Below, piece after piece: positions 26,084-36,983 of a stretch of 64,000 bases of DNA; the stretch's first letter is position 1; each line of letters begins with the position of its first letter. Location of the stretch: the NCBI GenBank assembly GCA_022821645.1, contig JAJEDE010000009.1, forward strand, positions 1-64,000, read 5' to 3'. Position numbers and translations under genes: made by a program. The notes beneath the pieces were generated by a model. That model was not told the origin of the DNA. It ran no database searches and saw nothing but the letters and a program-made list of their open reading frames with translations. The DNA comes from Chloroflexota bacterium. GTDB taxonomy: Bacteria > Chloroflexota > UBA11872.

Positions 26084-26947
26084 CTAGCCGGACCCGTGAA
26101 TCGGACGCGGCATCTCTCGCGGAACTCGCCAGCGCATTTTCTCGGCCAGCGTGGCGTAGAAGTAGTCGCTTTCGCGAAACCTCGCGAAGCGGGCCAGGTG
26201 TTCAGATGCACGGCAGACCACTCGGTCACCCGAGCCCAGCAGTTGATCAGTCTGGCCGTCAATCGAGAGTGTTGCCTCGTGGGTTGTATAGGTCGTCAAT
26301 TCGACGCGCTCATCAAGGCCAACCACGATCGAGTTCGCGGGAGTAAGAAACGGAACCAGTGGAGTCATCACCAGGTCGCGAACTTCGGGGTGCAGTACCG
26401 GTCCGCCGGCCGCCTGCACGTATCCGGTTGTGCCCGTCGGGGTGGCCACAATCACTCCGTCCGAGGTATAGGTCGTAAGCACCACGCCGTTGATGCGTAC
26501 CTCGACTTCGACGACGCGCGCCATGCGCCCGCGCCCAACGACCACGTCGCCGGCGGCCAGTCCCGAGGCAACGACGCCGTTTCCGTCGTGGTGCGTCCAG
26601 TCGATTAAGACCCGTTCCTCAATCCAGTAGTCGCCGTTCAGCATCGCGTCAAGGCGTCTGTCGAATTCGTCCGGTGTGAACTCGGTCAGGAATCCGAGGC
26701 GCCCGTAGTTGACGCCGATACAGGTCGCCCCGTGCGGCGCCGCCGCGCGGGCGGCCCGGAGCAACGTGCCGTCGCCCCCGAACGTGACCACAAGGTCGGC
26801 GCTTGCCAGGTCGTCGGGTCGCTCGGTGATCTCCCAGGACGACACGCACCAAGCGTCCAGGCTTCGACACGAGAGCTGTTGCTGGGTGCGCTGTGCATGG
26901 GCGACGGACGCCTCAATGCGCGGCTGAAACAGCAGGGCAACCCGCAT
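26084..26947 (-). CDS. nadK: NAD kinase
   Basis: A 287-residue ATP-NAD kinase. The catalytic 'FGGDGTLLRAAR' is at about residues 53-65, then 'GVNYGRLGFLTEF' and the 'TPTGTTGYVQAAGGPVLHPE' loop (usually S-T-A-Y in the third position). It phosphorylates NAD+ to NADP+ in the cytosol. ATG 26947 shares its A with the stop of tlyA (TGATG), supporting this start over longer options to 26974. Its partner genes tlyA and recN follow the usual order. Confidence 0.95.
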   Translation of the reverse strand: MRVALLFQPRIEASVAHAQRTQQQLSCRSLDAWCVSSWEITERPDDLASADLVVTFGGDGTLLRAARAAAPHGATCIGVNYGRLGFLTEFTPDEFDRRLDAMLNGDYWIEERVLIDWTHHDGNGVVASGLAAGDVVVGRGRMARVVEVEVRINGVVLTTYTSDGVIVATPTGTTGYVQAAGGPVLHPEVRDLVMTPLVPFLTPANSIVVGLDERVELTTYTTHEATLSIDGQTDQLLGSGDRVVCRASEHLARFARFRESDYFYATLAEKMRWRVPREMPRPIHGSG

Positions 26948-27738
26948 CAGCCACTCGCTACATCGCCGTCGCATTCATCATAGTCGCTACGTCGAGGCGG
27001 CCGCAGTAAGACGAAGGTCTCCTGGTTGCCATCGCCACCTGGAAGTGCGCTGACCACGGAACCGGCGACACACATGCCCTGCCGCGTCGCCCAGGAAAGA
27101 AAGTCGAGAAGCACTTCGTTCCGCACCCGCCGGTCTTTTATGACGCCGTCACGAGGAACGTGCTGTCCAGGTAGCTCGAATTGCGGCTTGAGCAGCGCCA
27201 CGACCCACCGGGCGTGCGGCGCTGCGGTCAGCACCGCCGGCAACACGTCTCTCAGTCGAAGGAATGAGACGTCCACCACCACAATGTCGGGCGACGGATC
27301 AAGTCGCGGCAGGTCGCGAGCGTCGGTGCGTTCACGTACACGTACCCGCGCATCCGTCCTCAAGCTCGGAGCAAGTTGATCGCGCCCCACGTCCACCGCC
27401 GTGACCTGCTCGGCGCCTGCCTGCAGCAGACAGTCGGTAAATCCTCCGGTTGACGCCCCCACGTCGAGGGCAATAGCTCCGTCCACCCCGAGACCAAAGT
27501 GCCCAAGGGCTGTCGCCAGCTTTCGTCCGCCTCGGCTTACATAGTCGCTGGAGTCGCCGCGCCGCTCAATCCGTGCATCGACGCTGAGGCGTCGTCCCGG
27601 CCGGGTCTCGATGCGACCGGCAACGACGACCAATCCATCCTTGACCAGTTGACGAGCCGAACTGCGGCTCCGTGCCAGGCCGCGGCGTACCAGCAAGTGG
27701 TCGAGACGAGGGTGGCGACCAGCGGACTGATCGCTCAC
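26947..27738 (-). CDS. tlyA: TlyA-family rRNA 2'-O-methyltransferase
   Basis: A 263-residue protein with an N-terminal S4 RNA-binding domain (about residues 8-60, 'LDHLLVRRGLARSRSSARQLVKDGLV') and an FtsJ-type SAM-binding domain: 'ALDVGASTGGFTDCLLQAGA' at about 90-110 and a DVSFL catalytic-type segment near 155. TlyA of Mycobacterium methylates 16S and 23S rRNA cytidines, affecting capreomycin susceptibility. Older annotations call it a hemolysin. It sits two bases after hisB in the same direction and overlaps nadK. Confidence 0.93.
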   Translation of the reverse strand: MSDQSAGRHPRLDHLLVRRGLARSRSSARQLVKDGLVVVAGRIETRPGRRLSVDARIERRGDSSDYVSRGGRKLATALGHFGLGVDGAIALDVGASTGGFTDCLLQAGAEQVTAVDVGRDQLAPSLRTDARVRVRERTDARDLPRLDPSPDIVVVDVSFLRLRDVLPAVLTAAPHARWVVALLKPQFELPGQHVPRDGVIKDRRVRNEVLLDFLSWATRQGMCVAGSVVSALPGGDGNQETFVLLRPPRRSDYDECDGDVASG

Positions 27739-27739
27739 G

Positions 27740-28339
27740 TCAGTCGGTTAACGTGCCCTTTGTGCTGGGCACGGCGCCGGCCCGGCGCGGATCCAGCGAC
27801 GTCGCCTGGTCCAGGGCCCGTGCCAGTGCCTTGAAGATGGCCTCGGCCTTGTGGTGGTCGTCGTCGCCGGCCAGCACGCGGACGTGAATCGCCGCACCCA
27901 TGTGGCGGGCCAGCGATCCGATGATGTGCGGCAACAGGCTGGTCTCCAGGCCGCCGATTCTGTCCTGCCTGAAGTCCCCGTCGAAGGCCGAGAAATCGCG
28001 CCCGGCCAAGTCCACTGCCACGTGAGCCAGCGCTTCGTCCATTGGCACGGTGGCGTCGCCCATGCGCTGAATGCCTTGCCGGTCGCCCAAGGCGTCGTTG
28101 AACGCGCGGCCCAGCACGATCGCCACGTCTTCGGCGGTGTGGTGCGCGTCAATGTGGAGGTCGCCCGTGGCGTTCACCTCGATGTTGAACAGGCCGTGCC
28201 GGGCAAGCTGCGCCAGCATGTGATCCAGGAACCCAATGCCCGTCGCGCCGCCAAAGTCGCCATCGCCGTCAATCGCGACCGTGGCGTCAACTTCGGTCTC
28301 GGACGTGGTACGCGTGACGCTGGCGCGCCGTTCAGCCAT
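27740..28339 (-). CDS. hisB: Imidazoleglycerol-phosphate dehydratase
   Basis: A 199-residue HisB, the usual monofunctional length. Metal-binding histidine motifs 'LDHMLAQLARHG', 'DAHHTAEDVAIVLG' (about 68-81) and 'HIIGSLARHM' and 'DDDHHKAEAIFKALARAL' are all present. It dehydrates imidazole glycerol phosphate to imidazole acetol phosphate in histidine synthesis. It follows hisD by 36 bases; the other histidine genes are not nearby, so the pathway is split in this genome. Confidence 0.96.
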   Translation of the reverse strand: MAERRASVTRTTSETEVDATVAIDGDGDFGGATGIGFLDHMLAQLARHGLFNIEVNATGDLHIDAHHTAEDVAIVLGRAFNDALGDRQGIQRMGDATVPMDEALAHVAVDLAGRDFSAFDGDFRQDRIGGLETSLLPHIIGSLARHMGAAIHVRVLAGDDDHHKAEAIFKALARALDQATSLDPRRAGAVPSTKGTLTD

Positions 28340-28375
28340 GGCAATCTCGCTTCGACAGGGATCTCGGCATTGTAG

Positions 28376-29725
28376 TCAGGAGGAAGCCCGGCGCTCCGCA
28401 GCTCGGGCGTGGCCTTCCAGTCCTTCGGCCCGGGCAAGGCGCGCTGCCACCGGGGCCAACGCCGCCGCTCGGTCTGCCGACAGGCGCACGACGGATACCG
28501 CCTTTAGGAATGAACGCACACCCACGGGCGAAGCGAAGCGAGCTGTTCCACCCGTGGGCATGATGTGGCTGGGTCCCGCCACGTAGTCGCCCAGGACCTC
28601 GGGTGACGCGCTGCCCAGGAACACACCACCTGCATGTCGTACATGCGGCAATAACGCTTCGGGATCGTCTACCAGCAGGCACAGGTGCTCCGGCGCGTAT
28701 GCGTTGGAGAGTTCGACGGCCTGCACGGGATCGTCAACTACACCCACGCCGCCGCGCCGCTCGAAGCTGTCCCACGCCACCTCCGCGCGCGGCAACGATT
28801 CCAGTTGCGCCGCAACTTCTCGTGCTACGTCGGCCGCAAACGCGGCGTCGGTCGTCAGCGCAATGGGACTGGCCGGTCCGCCATGCTCGGCCTGGGCAAT
28901 CAGGTCGGCGGCTACTTCCGCGGCGTCGGCCGCTGCGTCGGCAATCACCAGCGTTTCGGTCGGGCCCGGGAGCAAGTCGACGCCAACCACGCCATAGAGC
29001 GCACGGGTTGCAAGCATCACCCAGGCGTTGCCGGGAGCCACGATCACATCGCAGCGGGGTGTGGTCTGAGTTCCCAGCGCCAGGGCGGCGATGGCCTGGG
29101 CGCCGCCCAGTCCGAATACACGGTCAACATCGGCCGCGTTGGCCGCGGCCGCCAGTGCCGGTGCAATGCCCTCGGACCGAACCGGCGTGGCCATCACAAC
29201 CTCGCCTACCCCGGCCACCCGCGCCGGTACCGCGGCCATGAGCAGGCTGGAAACCAGTGGCGCCGCTTGTCCCGGCACATGCAGACCTGCCCGGTCCACT
29301 GGCACCCACTGCTGGCCGACACCCAGATCGGGAAGGTCGAATCCGACGGGCATCTCGCGCTCGTGATAGGCACGAATCCGCTCGGCCGCGAGTTCAATGT
29401 CAGCTCGCAAGGCGGGTTTGACCCTACGATCGGCCTCGGCCAGTTCCGCAGACGAGATTTCGAACGACGGGCCCACGTAGTCGCCAAGGGCCAAGGCGAT
29501 GCGTCGTATGGCTTCGTCGCCGTCGTCCCGAACCTCGCGGATAACACGCTCAACGAACCCAACCGGAGTCAGCGTTTCGCCGAAGACTCTCGAGGCCGCC
29601 CGTACAGCCGATTCGTCAATGGTGACGAGGTCCGGCGAGCGTGCCAGCAGCGTGCACCGCACCTCGTCGGCACCGTGCACGATTCGCACCGCGTGTTTCG
29701 TGGATTGGCGTGACCGGCGGTTCAT
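28376..29725 (-). CDS. hisD: Histidinol dehydrogenase
   Basis: A 449-residue HisD with the expected motifs: 'YHEREMPVGFDL' type substrate region, 'LLPGPTETLVIADAAADA' and 'LSNAYAPEHLCLLVDDPEALLPHVRHAGGVFLG' (about 355-385) and 'LGDYVAGPSHIMPTGGTARF'. It catalyses the last two steps of histidine synthesis, NAD-dependent oxidation of L-histidinol to histidine, with a bound zinc. The N-terminus from the chosen ATG is about 20 residues longer than typical, so a start a little downstream is possible. It is followed by hisB; D-Tyr-tRNA deacylase gene precedes it by 9 bases. Confidence 0.96.
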   Translation of the reverse strand: MNRRSRQSTKHAVRIVHGADEVRCTLLARSPDLVTIDESAVRAASRVFGETLTPVGFVERVIREVRDDGDEAIRRIALALGDYVGPSFEISSAELAEADRRVKPALRADIELAAERIRAYHEREMPVGFDLPDLGVGQQWVPVDRAGLHVPGQAAPLVSSLLMAAVPARVAGVGEVVMATPVRSEGIAPALAAAANAADVDRVFGLGGAQAIAALALGTQTTPRCDVIVAPGNAWVMLATRALYGVVGVDLLPGPTETLVIADAAADAAEVAADLIAQAEHGGPASPIALTTDAAFAADVAREVAAQLESLPRAEVAWDSFERRGGVGVVDDPVQAVELSNAYAPEHLCLLVDDPEALLPHVRHAGGVFLGSASPEVLGDYVAGPSHIMPTGGTARFASPVGVRSFLKAVSVVRLSADRAAALAPVAARLARAEGLEGHARAAERRASS

Positions 29726-29734
29726 GTAGGCGTC

Positions 29735-30202
29735 CTACGCCTGCCGACGCGGCCTGCGGCGGTCCTGGCTGTCGATGATGATGGTCACTGGCCCGTCGTT
29801 GACCAATTCGACTGCCATTTCAGCCTGAAATCGGCCCGTACGTACCGGAACGCCTCGAGCAGTCAGCGCCGTTCCCAGATCATCAATCAATTCGGCCGCG
29901 CGATCGGGCGCTTCCGCGCCGGTGAAGCTTGGTCGACGGCCCTTGCGCGTATCGGCAAGCAAGGTGAACTGCGAGACCAACAACACCTCCCCGTCGGTGT
30001 CAAGCAGCGAGCGGTTCATGCGGCCAGCCTCGTCCGCCAGCACTCGCAAATTCGCCACCTTGTCGGCCAGGTATGTCACGTCCGCGTCGTCGTCGTCCCT
30101 CGCGACGCCAGCCAGAAGCAGAAGCCCGTGACCGATCGAGGCGTACTCGTGGCCGCCGATGTGAACCGAAGCCCTTGCGACACGCTGAACTACCGCACGC
30201 AT
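29735..30202 (-). CDS. dtd: D-aminoacyl-tRNA deacylase
   Basis: A 155-residue Dtd. The start 'MRAVVQRVARASVHIGG', the 'SQFTLLADTRKGRRPSFTGA' motif (about 90-110) and the C-terminal 'GRFQAEMAVELVNDGPVTIIIDS' with the conserved N-x-G-P-V-T are clear. It hydrolyses D-aminoacyl-tRNAs and also glycyl-tRNA(Ala), protecting translation. The gene lies between the zinc-ribbon gene and hisD in one direction. Confidence 0.95.
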   Translation of the reverse strand: MRAVVQRVARASVHIGGHEYASIGHGLLLLAGVARDDDDADVTYLADKVANLRVLADEAGRMNRSLLDTDGEVLLVSQFTLLADTRKGRRPSFTGAEAPDRAAELIDDLGTALTARGVPVRTGRFQAEMAVELVNDGPVTIIIDSQDRRRPRRQA

Positions 30203-30235
30203 CTCCTGAACTCGCGTCAGCGTTAGCCGAACAGG

Positions 30236-30589
30236 CTAACTGGAGCTGTCTCCGGAGCCCGAGGCCTTCTCGGATCCCGCGGCGGACGCGCTGGCCTTGG
30301 CAGCGCCGTCTGAGGCGCTCCCGTTGCTCTTCGCTCCGTTTGCCTTCACAGGTTTGGAATCGGAGGTCTCGGGCGGTTTGCCGTCGTCCTTGAACTTCTT
30401 TCGCTCAGACTCGGACCGGCTATCGGTTGCGTACCAGCCGCTGCCCTTAAAGATGATGCCGGCAGGATGAAACACTTTTTTCAGCGTTTCGCCACATACC
30501 TCGCAAGTGGTCAGCGGATCGTCGCTAAAGCTCTGAAACACCTCAAACCGATTGCCGCAGTCGGAACACTCGTATTCGTAGGTCGGCAC
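30236..30589 (-). CDS. FmdB-family zinc-ribbon protein
   Basis: A 117-residue protein with a zinc ribbon at about residues 1-55: two CxxC pairs, 'CSDCG' and 'CEVCG', in the pattern of FmdB regulatory proteins, ending in 'FKGSGWYATDSR'. The rest is a low-complexity Lys/Ser/Ala-rich tail. Members are widespread small proteins whose exact roles are unclear; one is tied to formamidase regulation in Methylophilus. It is the first gene of the run leading to dtd and the histidine genes. Confidence 0.88.
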   Translation of the reverse strand: MPTYEYECSDCGNRFEVFQSFSDDPLTTCEVCGETLKKVFHPAGIIFKGSGWYATDSRSESERKKFKDDGKPPETSDSKPVKANGAKSNGSASDGAAKASASAAGSEKASGSGDSSS

Positions 30590-30793
30590 GCCTCAACTTC
30601 TCCCGACGGTTTGGAATTGGCGCAACCTAGATCGACGGGCGCCGGAACTGAGTATACGGAGACGGACGCTGCGAACAGGACGCCGGCGGGATGGCCAGAT
30701 CTCGCCCACCCGGGCCCTCCGGCCGATGGCGCAACTTCGGCCTGGTGCTAGCATGAATCATTACCTGCAACTCACGGGCCAGACCGGAGTGCC

Positions 30794-31138
30794 ATGCGCT
30801 GCCAAGAGTGCGATCACCAGAACACCGAGGGCGCTTGGCTCTGCATCAATTGCGGGGCCAAGTTGCCCCGACCCGAAGACCAGGAAAGTACGGCCGAATC
30901 GTCGAGCAAACCTGCTGAACCCGCGACCGAACGTGATGAACCGAGCCGGTTCGCACCTCAGATCAGCGAGAACCTTCGCCGCCTGCGCGACCGCACCGAG
31001 CGCGAACGCGCACGCCAGCGCCCAGCCCAAGCCTCGCCTGGAAGCAGCGGGAGCTTTCTCGGCATCCCAATCGTAGTTTGGGGGCTGGTCCTCTTCGTCT
31101 TCATCGCGTTCATTTACGCGATGTCCGCGCTGCAATAG
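30794..31138 (+). CDS. Tail-anchored zinc-ribbon protein
   Basis: A 114-residue protein with an N-terminal zinc ribbon (CQECDHQNTEGAWLCINCG, two CxxC pairs) at residues 3-21, a charged linker, and one hydrophobic helix at the C-terminus (about 91-111), so it should be anchored in the membrane with the ribbon in the cytosol. The overlapping opposite-strand frame lacks any recognisable domain. Function unknown; similar small proteins are common in Chloroflexota and Actinobacteria. It is divergent from the FmdB-like gene and upstream of the MidA-like gene. Confidence 0.72.
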   Translation: MRCQECDHQNTEGAWLCINCGAKLPRPEDQESTAESSSKPAEPATERDEPSRFAPQISENLRRLRDRTERERARQRPAQASPGSSGSFLGIPIVVWGLVLFVFIAFIYAMSALQ

Positions 31139-31297
31139 TCGGGCGGCCAGGCGGCGACTCGGCCGCAGAGGGCGCGAATCCAGGGTACGTTCGGCGTTTC
31201 CTCGGCCCGGGCTGTCCCGTGTCGGAATCTGCAAGCTGCGGTCCTTGCCTTGGCGTGGCCAGCACCTTCAAGGCCCCCAACTCCTGACCGGCATCCC

Positions 31298-32395
31298 GTG
31301 ACGTCTGCCAACGCCCTATCGCAGCGTCTTCAAGCGCATGCCAACCGTCAGGGGCTTCTGCCGTTCAGCGTGTTCATGGAACACGCGCTCTACGACAAGT
31401 GCGACGGCTTCTATACGAGCGGCGACGCACCGTACGCGGACTATTTCACGAGCGTCAGTGTGCATCCATCCCTGTTCGGTCAGTTGTTGGCGACTCACCT
31501 TGGTGACGTTTGGCGGGTCCTGGGACAGCCGGACCCCTTTCGCGTCGTTGAGCTTGGCGCGGCCGACGGTCGCCTCGCGGATCAGATCCGCCAGGCGGCC
31601 GCCAACTATTCGTGGGGCAAGGGCCTCGCTTATGTCGGCGTCGAGCGGGCGCCGGCCGCGCAGACCGCGGATGCGCTGGACTCCCTCTACGCGTCGATTG
31701 TTGACGTTCCAGCAGCGACCGCCACCGCCATCATCTCCAACGAGTTCTTTGATGCTCTTCCCGTACGCCTGGCCCGCCGGGCGACTGACGGCTGGGTGGA
31801 GGAGTGCGTGGCTGTCGAGAGCGAAGGATGGGTATTCGCGGACCAGCCTGCGCCTGAGGAAATTCGGGCCTACGCCAACCGGTACGCATCGGGCACGCCG
31901 ATGGGCGGTCGCATCGAAGTCCGGCAGGGAATCGAGCAGATCTTCCGGCACGCCGCCCGACTCGCTTCGCACGTCGTTATGACGACCATTGACTATGGCG
32001 CCGTCAGCGCGTTGCTGCACTCGGAGCGCCTGGCTGCCGGCACCCTGCTGGCCTACCGTCGCCACCGAGCCTCCGACGACGTTCTCGCCAACCCCGGATC
32101 TGCGGACCTGACCGCCCACGTGAACTTTACGCAGTTGATTGATGTGGGCCGGTCCCAAGGATTCGGCTGCTACCGAATGGGCCAGCAGGCCGACTTCCTG
32201 GCTGCACTCGGCATCGGCGACCACCTCGTAAGATTCCAGGAGCGACCTGACGTCACCCTGGCAACCTATCGAGCCGAACGCGAAGCCGTATTTCAACTCG
32301 TCTCACCGACTGACCTCGGCCGCTTCCAGGTGCTGACCCAGGGCAAGGGAGTTGACTTGAGCCCGATCCGCGGCCTGGACGCGCTCACTGACTGA
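31298..32395 (+). CDS. SAM-dependent methyltransferase, MidA/NDUFAF7-like
   Basis: A 365-residue class I methyltransferase of PF02636 type. 'LPFSVFMEHALYD' near the N-terminus, the SAM-binding 'VVELGAADGRLADQIRQ' (about 88-105), and 'SNEFFDALPVRLARR' (about 148-162) are family marks. The eukaryotic relative NDUFAF7 methylates an arginine of a complex I subunit; bacterial targets are not known. GTG 31298 is chosen because the stretch before it, open from 31250, is Pro-rich and without family likeness; the start is uncertain. Confidence 0.82.
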   Translation: MTSANALSQRLQAHANRQGLLPFSVFMEHALYDKCDGFYTSGDAPYADYFTSVSVHPSLFGQLLATHLGDVWRVLGQPDPFRVVELGAADGRLADQIRQAAANYSWGKGLAYVGVERAPAAQTADALDSLYASIVDVPAATATAIISNEFFDALPVRLARRATDGWVEECVAVESEGWVFADQPAPEEIRAYANRYASGTPMGGRIEVRQGIEQIFRHAARLASHVVMTTIDYGAVSALLHSERLAAGTLLAYRRHRASDDVLANPGSADLTAHVNFTQLIDVGRSQGFGCYRMGQQADFLAALGIGDHLVRFQERPDVTLATYRAEREAVFQLVSPTDLGRFQVLTQGKGVDLSPIRGLDALTD

Positions 32396-32428
32396 TCCCT
32401 TCACACGGACGCAAAGGAGCAGAAATCA

Positions 32429-33841
<1,413 letters not shown>

Positions 33842-33884
33842 CCGACCGCGCAACGAAGCGCGGACGGAAAGCGACCTTCCGCAC

Positions 33885-34922
33885 ATGAGTTCACAGTTGC
33901 CGGCCGTGTCGGTACGGTCGCTGACCCGTGTCTTCGAGCCTCGGGTGCGCCGGGGCGTTCGCGGACTCCTCCCGCGATTCCGGGCCGAGCCCGCGGAGCC
34001 TGCGCGCATCGTCGCCGTCAACGACCTGAACCTGGACATTGCCTCCGGCCATTGCTTCGGCCTGCTGGGCCCAAACGGTGCAGGCAAGACCACCACCGTC
34101 AAGATGCTCGCCACTCTGCTGGAACCAACCTCCGGCAGCGCCTCGGTGGCTGGCTTCGACGTGGTCCGGTCGGCGCGTCAGGTGCGCCGCAATATCGGCG
34201 TCCTCTTCGCCGGCGAGCGCGGGATGTACTGGCGACTCTCCGGCCGCGAAAACCTCGAACTCTTCGGCACGCTGTCATTCATGCCCAGGGAGCGTCTCGC
34301 CGAGCGAATCACGGCAGCCTCCCAACAATTCGGCCTGCAGGATCGAATGGACGACCTCGTCGAGACCTACAGCACTGGCATGAAACAGCGCCTCAACCTC
34401 GCCCGCGCCACCCTGCACGAGCCGCCGGTGCTCCTGCTCGATGAGCCCACCGCCGCCCTCGACCCCGTCGCCGCCCGCGAGGCGCGTCATCTCATCCGTC
34501 AAATTGCCGAGTCGGGCACCGCCATCCTGCTCACCACCCACAACCTCTACGAAGCCGAGCAGATCTGCGACCGCGTCGGGATCATCCAGCGCGGCATGCT
34601 GGTTGCCGAAGGCCGGCCGGCGGACCTCATCCGGCAGGCCGGCGAAGTGCCGCGCCTGGACCTCCTCCTGCGCGGCGATCTGGCCACAGCCAAAGCGGTC
34701 ATCGGGTCCGATGGCCTCTGGTGGGGTGAGGTCAACAGGGATCGCGAGTTCGCCGTCGCCGCTCGAGCGCCGCAAGGCTGGCGCAGCAGCGAGGCCCTGA
34801 CCAGCGCGCTGGTCAGCCAGGGAATCGTCGTTGAGCAAGCCCGCCTCCGCGAACCCGACCTGGAAGACGCCTACATCGCCATCACCGGCTCACGCATCGA
34901 GCGCCCCTTTGTTGAACGCTAG
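33885..34922 (+). CDS. ABC exporter ATP-binding protein
   Basis: A 345-residue ABC-2-type ATPase. Walker A 'GPNGAGKTTTVKML' (about 63-76), a signature motif reading YSTGMKQRLNLARA rather than LSGGQ (about 165-178), Walker B 'PVLLLDEPTAALDP' and H-loop 'LLTTHNLYEAEQ' are all present. An insert between the start and Walker A ('RRGVRGLLPRFRAEPAEPA') is common in NatA/drug-exporter relatives. The end overlaps permease 1 by 11 bases. It probably powers both downstream permease pairs, since the second copy of the ATPase is gone. Confidence 0.92.
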   Translation: MSSQLPAVSVRSLTRVFEPRVRRGVRGLLPRFRAEPAEPARIVAVNDLNLDIASGHCFGLLGPNGAGKTTTVKMLATLLEPTSGSASVAGFDVVRSARQVRRNIGVLFAGERGMYWRLSGRENLELFGTLSFMPRERLAERITAASQQFGLQDRMDDLVETYSTGMKQRLNLARATLHEPPVLLLDEPTAALDPVAAREARHLIRQIAESGTAILLTTHNLYEAEQICDRVGIIQRGMLVAEGRPADLIRQAGEVPRLDLLLRGDLATAKAVIGSDGLWWGEVNRDREFAVAARAPQGWRSSEALTSALVSQGIVVEQARLREPDLEDAYIAITGSRIERPFVER

Positions 34923-35757
34923 CGCCCCGGGAATGCGGTCGCAGGTCTGGGCCTTTCTGGCGCTCGTTCGCAAGGGATGGCGGATTGACCGCCGTCACCC
35001 GTTCTTCACGTTTTCGAGCGCTGTCGCGTTAGCTCAATTCGTCTTGCCCACGGCACTTGCCACGATTGCTCTGGCTGGTCCAAACGGCGAAGCACTCGAA
35101 CGGTTCACTCGTCTAACCGGAACTGACGCATATCTTGCCTATGCGGTCATCGGCTCAACGACATTCGTGTGGACCGGCTTTCTCTTTGTGGATTTGTCCA
35201 ACAACCTCAGCTCGGATCGAAGTCTCGGTACGCTTCCAACCCTCTGGTCATCGGCCACCGCGCGTGTCGTCTTGGTTTGCGGCGGATCGATCGGACGGGC
35301 GCTGGCGCCCACGCTTATGGCGGCGGGAGCGTTTGGCATCGCCTGGGCGACGTTCAGGTTCCCGGTGGAACCCCACGTCGGCCCGGCCGCGATCGTTCTG
35401 CTCTGCGGCATATTGGCGACGATCGCGGTCGCCATACCTTGGGCGGCCGCCGTCCTGAGATACCGCGAATCTCGTCTCCTCGTGGCGCTCTTCGCCTCGG
35501 CATCAGGTGTTCTCGCCGGCACCGCCTATCCGGTTCACTTGCTCCCCGGTTGGGCACAGTGGCTATCTGGATTCCTTCCCACCACCTGGTTGATCCGCGG
35601 GCTCCGTGACGCTCTGATTTTCGGTGACATTCGGGACGCCCTGCTCTCCTGTGGCGTGCTGATTGCAATGGCCTTGGGATACGGCGCCGCAGGACTCGTG
35701 CTGCTGCGCGTCATGGATGCGTCGGCTCGGGCCAAGGGAGAGTTGGAGTGGATGTAA
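34912..35757 (+). CDS. ABC-2 transporter permease, copy 1A
   Basis: A 281-residue membrane protein with about six hydrophobic segments, starting with 'FFTFSSAVALAQFVLPTALATIALAGP'. TTG 34912 is chosen because the second copy uses the same TTGAACGCTAGCGCC start and has exactly the same length; an ATG at 34933 is the alternative. The paralogue at 37060 aligns along its length ('RGLR.A.IFG...D', 'RAKGELEW' at the end). It overlaps the ATPase by 11 bases. Likely one half of a heterodimeric exporter; substrate unknown. Confidence 0.82.
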   Translation: MNASAPGMRSQVWAFLALVRKGWRIDRRHPFFTFSSAVALAQFVLPTALATIALAGPNGEALERFTRLTGTDAYLAYAVIGSTTFVWTGFLFVDLSNNLSSDRSLGTLPTLWSSATARVVLVCGGSIGRALAPTLMAAGAFGIAWATFRFPVEPHVGPAAIVLLCGILATIAVAIPWAAAVLRYRESRLLVALFASASGVLAGTAYPVHLLPGWAQWLSGFLPTTWLIRGLRDALIFGDIRDALLSCGVLIAMALGYGAAGLVLLRVMDASARAKGELEWM

Positions 35758-36588
35758 ATGCGTCGAATCGTTCGTGAGTCGGTGTCGGTCTTCCGACCGT
35801 GCCTGGCCTTTGCGCGCGCCCAGTGGCTGGAGACGGCGCGCTTCAAGTCACTGTGGATCTATCAGGTCGGGTCGTCATTCCTGTTATTTGCGCCGCTCGC
35901 GCTTACCGGCATGGCGTTTGGCGGTACCGGCTTTGAAGCCAGTGGAGGTGGCCAGAGCTTCCTGACCTACGCCGTCACTGGTTATGTCGGGCTTCAGGTT
36001 GCCCTTTCAGCCTTGTGGGGCGGCCTTGCGTTCTTGGAGCGGTCCAATCGATCCGGCGCTCTCCCACATGTGTGGTCAGCCGCGGCGCCGCGCTGGACAT
36101 CGCTGGTGGGCGTTACCGTCGTGGACGTTGGTTTCGCGGTGTTCCAGGCCGTCCTGATCCTGTTCATAGCCAGCGCGCTCTTTGAGGGTGCCGCCTTCGT
36201 CATCACCCCGCCAAGTGTCGCAGCCTTGCTGATCGCCTTCATCGCATTCTGGGGCATGGGACTTGTGTTCGCCGGCGTGGGCCTGGTGGCCCGTGGCGCG
36301 CGTCTCCCAGGGGCTCTCAGCACACTCGCGATGGTAATGGCCGGCGTCTCCTTCCCGATCGGTATCCTTCCCTGGAGCGTGCGCTGGATCAGTTACCTGA
36401 ACCCCTACACCTACGTCTTGGACCTCGTGCGCTCGACGACCCTCGGCACCAAGCCCCTGCTCGCGCTCGAAATCGAGTTTGCCATCGGCGGCGTCATCGC
36501 GCTGGGCAGCGTTGTCGCTGGCGGCTGGCTCTTTACTCGGCTCGAACGTGTCGCTATCCGACGCGGGTTGGTTGGGCTACACGCGTAG
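35758..36588 (+). CDS. ABC-2 transporter permease, copy 1B
   Basis: A 276-residue membrane protein with about six hydrophobic segments. It starts directly after the stop of permease 1A. A conserved stretch 'LETARFKSLWIYQVG' near the N-terminus and 'FPIGILPWSVRWISYLNPYTYVLDLVRSTTLGT' near the C-terminus are shared with copy 2B. The pair 1A/1B forms the putative two-subunit channel served by the ATPase at 33885. Substrate unknown. Confidence 0.85.
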   Translation: MRRIVRESVSVFRPCLAFARAQWLETARFKSLWIYQVGSSFLLFAPLALTGMAFGGTGFEASGGGQSFLTYAVTGYVGLQVALSALWGGLAFLERSNRSGALPHVWSAAAPRWTSLVGVTVVDVGFAVFQAVLILFIASALFEGAAFVITPPSVAALLIAFIAFWGMGLVFAGVGLVARGARLPGALSTLAMVMAGVSFPIGILPWSVRWISYLNPYTYVLDLVRSTTLGTKPLLALEIEFAIGGVIALGSVVAGGWLFTRLERVAIRRGLVGLHA

Positions 36589-36983
36589 ACCTCAACGAAC
36601 GCACAGACTTTCGACCCAGCAACCCGCCTCGAGTCGCACCGACAGGCGGGCCCACCACCGCTCGGCCGAACTACAAACGATCCGCACAGCTAGTACGCGT
36701 CGGGTTGGCACAATCGAGCGAGTTGGCCGGCAGCCGGAGCTGCAGTGACGCTGAAGCGAGGCACCGTAGCCTCTCCGCATAACAGAAACTGATCTTCGAA
36801 GTGGCTGGGGCTGAGGCCGCTAACCGCGGTGGCCAACATACTTGTGCGAATCGCGACCCACCGCATGTGACCCCACATCCAACCGCCCTGTCGCAACTCG
36901 CGCTCCCCTGCGTTTTCCTGCCCGCACTCAGGAGGGCCGGCACACTCCGCGGCTATCGCGGCGGCAAAGGAATCGGGATCGCA

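Noticed and set aside
30761-31234. Minus-strand gene opposite the zinc-ribbon gene
   Set aside because: No domain; the plus strand gives a zinc ribbon and a membrane anchor in 114 residues.
36801-36983. Small gene before the ATPase remnant
   Set aside because: Only its C-terminal codons resemble anything (the ABC ATPase end); the rest has no coding signal.
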